In this document: one piece after another, positions 31,922 through 32,034 of the stretch | How the letters are laid out: the number at the start of each line of letters is the position of its first letter | How positions within the stretch are numbered: the first letter of the stretch is position 1 | Assembly (NCBI GenBank): GCA_036566745.1 | Contig: DATCVR010000139.1 | Coordinates: 1 to 32,034 of the forward strand | Reading direction: 5' to 3' | Length of the DNA: 32,034 nucleotides | DNA from: DATCVR01 sp036566745 | GTDB taxonomy: Bacteria > Actinomycetota > Actinomycetes > Jiangellales > Jiangellaceae | Position numbers and translations under genes: made by a program | Notes under the pieces: model-generated | What the model was told of the DNA's origin: nothing | Databases searched by the model: none | What the model saw: the letters and a program-made list of their open reading frames with translations, nothing else

Positions 31922-32034
31922 ATGATGACCGATCCGGCACCCGAGCGGACCAGGCCGAACATCGTTCTCGTCGTGATGGACGACCTCGGCTACGGCGACT
32001 TCGGTTGCATGGGGAACCCGCTTCTGAACACGCC
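31922..32034 (+). CDS. Sulfatase, N-terminal part only
   Basis: The gene starts here and runs off the right edge. The 37 visible residues include RPNIVLVVMDDLGYGDFGCM, the classical start of type I sulfatases with the DD metal-binding pair, then GNPLLNTP. There are two adjacent ATG codons (31922 and 31925). AGGAG ends one base before the first, so the second may be used. There is no signal peptide, which suggests a cytoplasmic enzyme. It shares a 71-nt divergent region with the esterase, and belongs to the same locus as the first sulfatase. The formylglycine motif lies outside the window. Confidence 0.85.
   Translation, partial: MMTDPAPERTRPNIVLVVMDDLGYGDFGCMGNPLLNT

Noticed and set aside
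1..32034. CRISPR arrays, transposases, integrases or tandem-repeat arrays
   Set aside because: No regularly spaced repeats, terminal inverted repeats with a transposase, or integrase-like proteins were seen on either strand.

Overview
The window is high-GC DNA with tightly packed genes, many 4-nt start/stop overlaps and frequent GTG starts. The gene content points to Actinomycetota: an actinobacterial-type VLRF1 peptidyl-tRNA hydrolase, a PafB/PafC-like WYL regulator pair, and a sugar-type ABC operon without its own ATPase. A member of Propionibacteriales such as Nocardioidaceae would fit, but the genus cannot be fixed by reading alone. No rRNA, tRNA, CRISPR array or insertion sequence was seen.

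Region A (1-6.7 kb) is a divergent catabolic locus. An FGGY sugar/polyol kinase and the start of a histidine phosphatase lie on the minus strand. On the plus strand an operon encodes an inositol-monophosphatase-like enzyme, two CUT1-type permeases, a lipoprotein binding protein and a cytoplasmic glycerophosphodiester phosphodiesterase. Uptake and stepwise hydrolysis of a glycerophosphodiester, with glycerophosphoinositol a good guess, would use all of these parts. The ATPase must come from elsewhere.

Region B (6.8-10 kb) holds a membrane protein of unknown function, two overlapping WYL-domain regulators and a small conserved SH3-like protein. It ends in a large composite inverted repeat.

Region C (10.1-14.7 kb) is the most unusual part. 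A minus-strand operon encodes a small unknown protein, a HemB (porphobilinogen synthase) homologue, a SAM methyltransferase and a HemC (hydroxymethylbilane synthase) homologue. It is divergent from an XRE/TPR-type regulator. The HemC homologue keeps its catalytic residues and cofactor cysteine. The HemB homologue keeps the three zinc cysteines but has Ala and Gln in place of both Schiff-base lysines, so it should not make porphobilinogen by the known mechanism. The set looks like a transferred accessory system that reuses tetrapyrrole enzymes.

Region D (14.8-17.1 kb) is housekeeping and stress related: OsmC-like peroxidase, DUF1990 protein, acVLRF1 and Mn-type superoxide dismutase. It is closed by a bidirectional terminator.

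Region E (17.1 kb to the end) is one long translationally coupled operon on the minus strand. In order of transcription it runs esterase, LacI regulator, five-part peptide/oligosaccharide ABC transporter, FAD-dependent oxidoreductase, DapA-family lyase, Tat-exported beta-helix protein, tandem FAH-domain protein and sulfatase. A second sulfatase starts divergently at the window edge. A near-perfect 18-bp palindrome just downstream of a good promoter is the likely LacI operator. The locus probably takes up and degrades a sulfated, esterified sugar or glycan of unknown identity.
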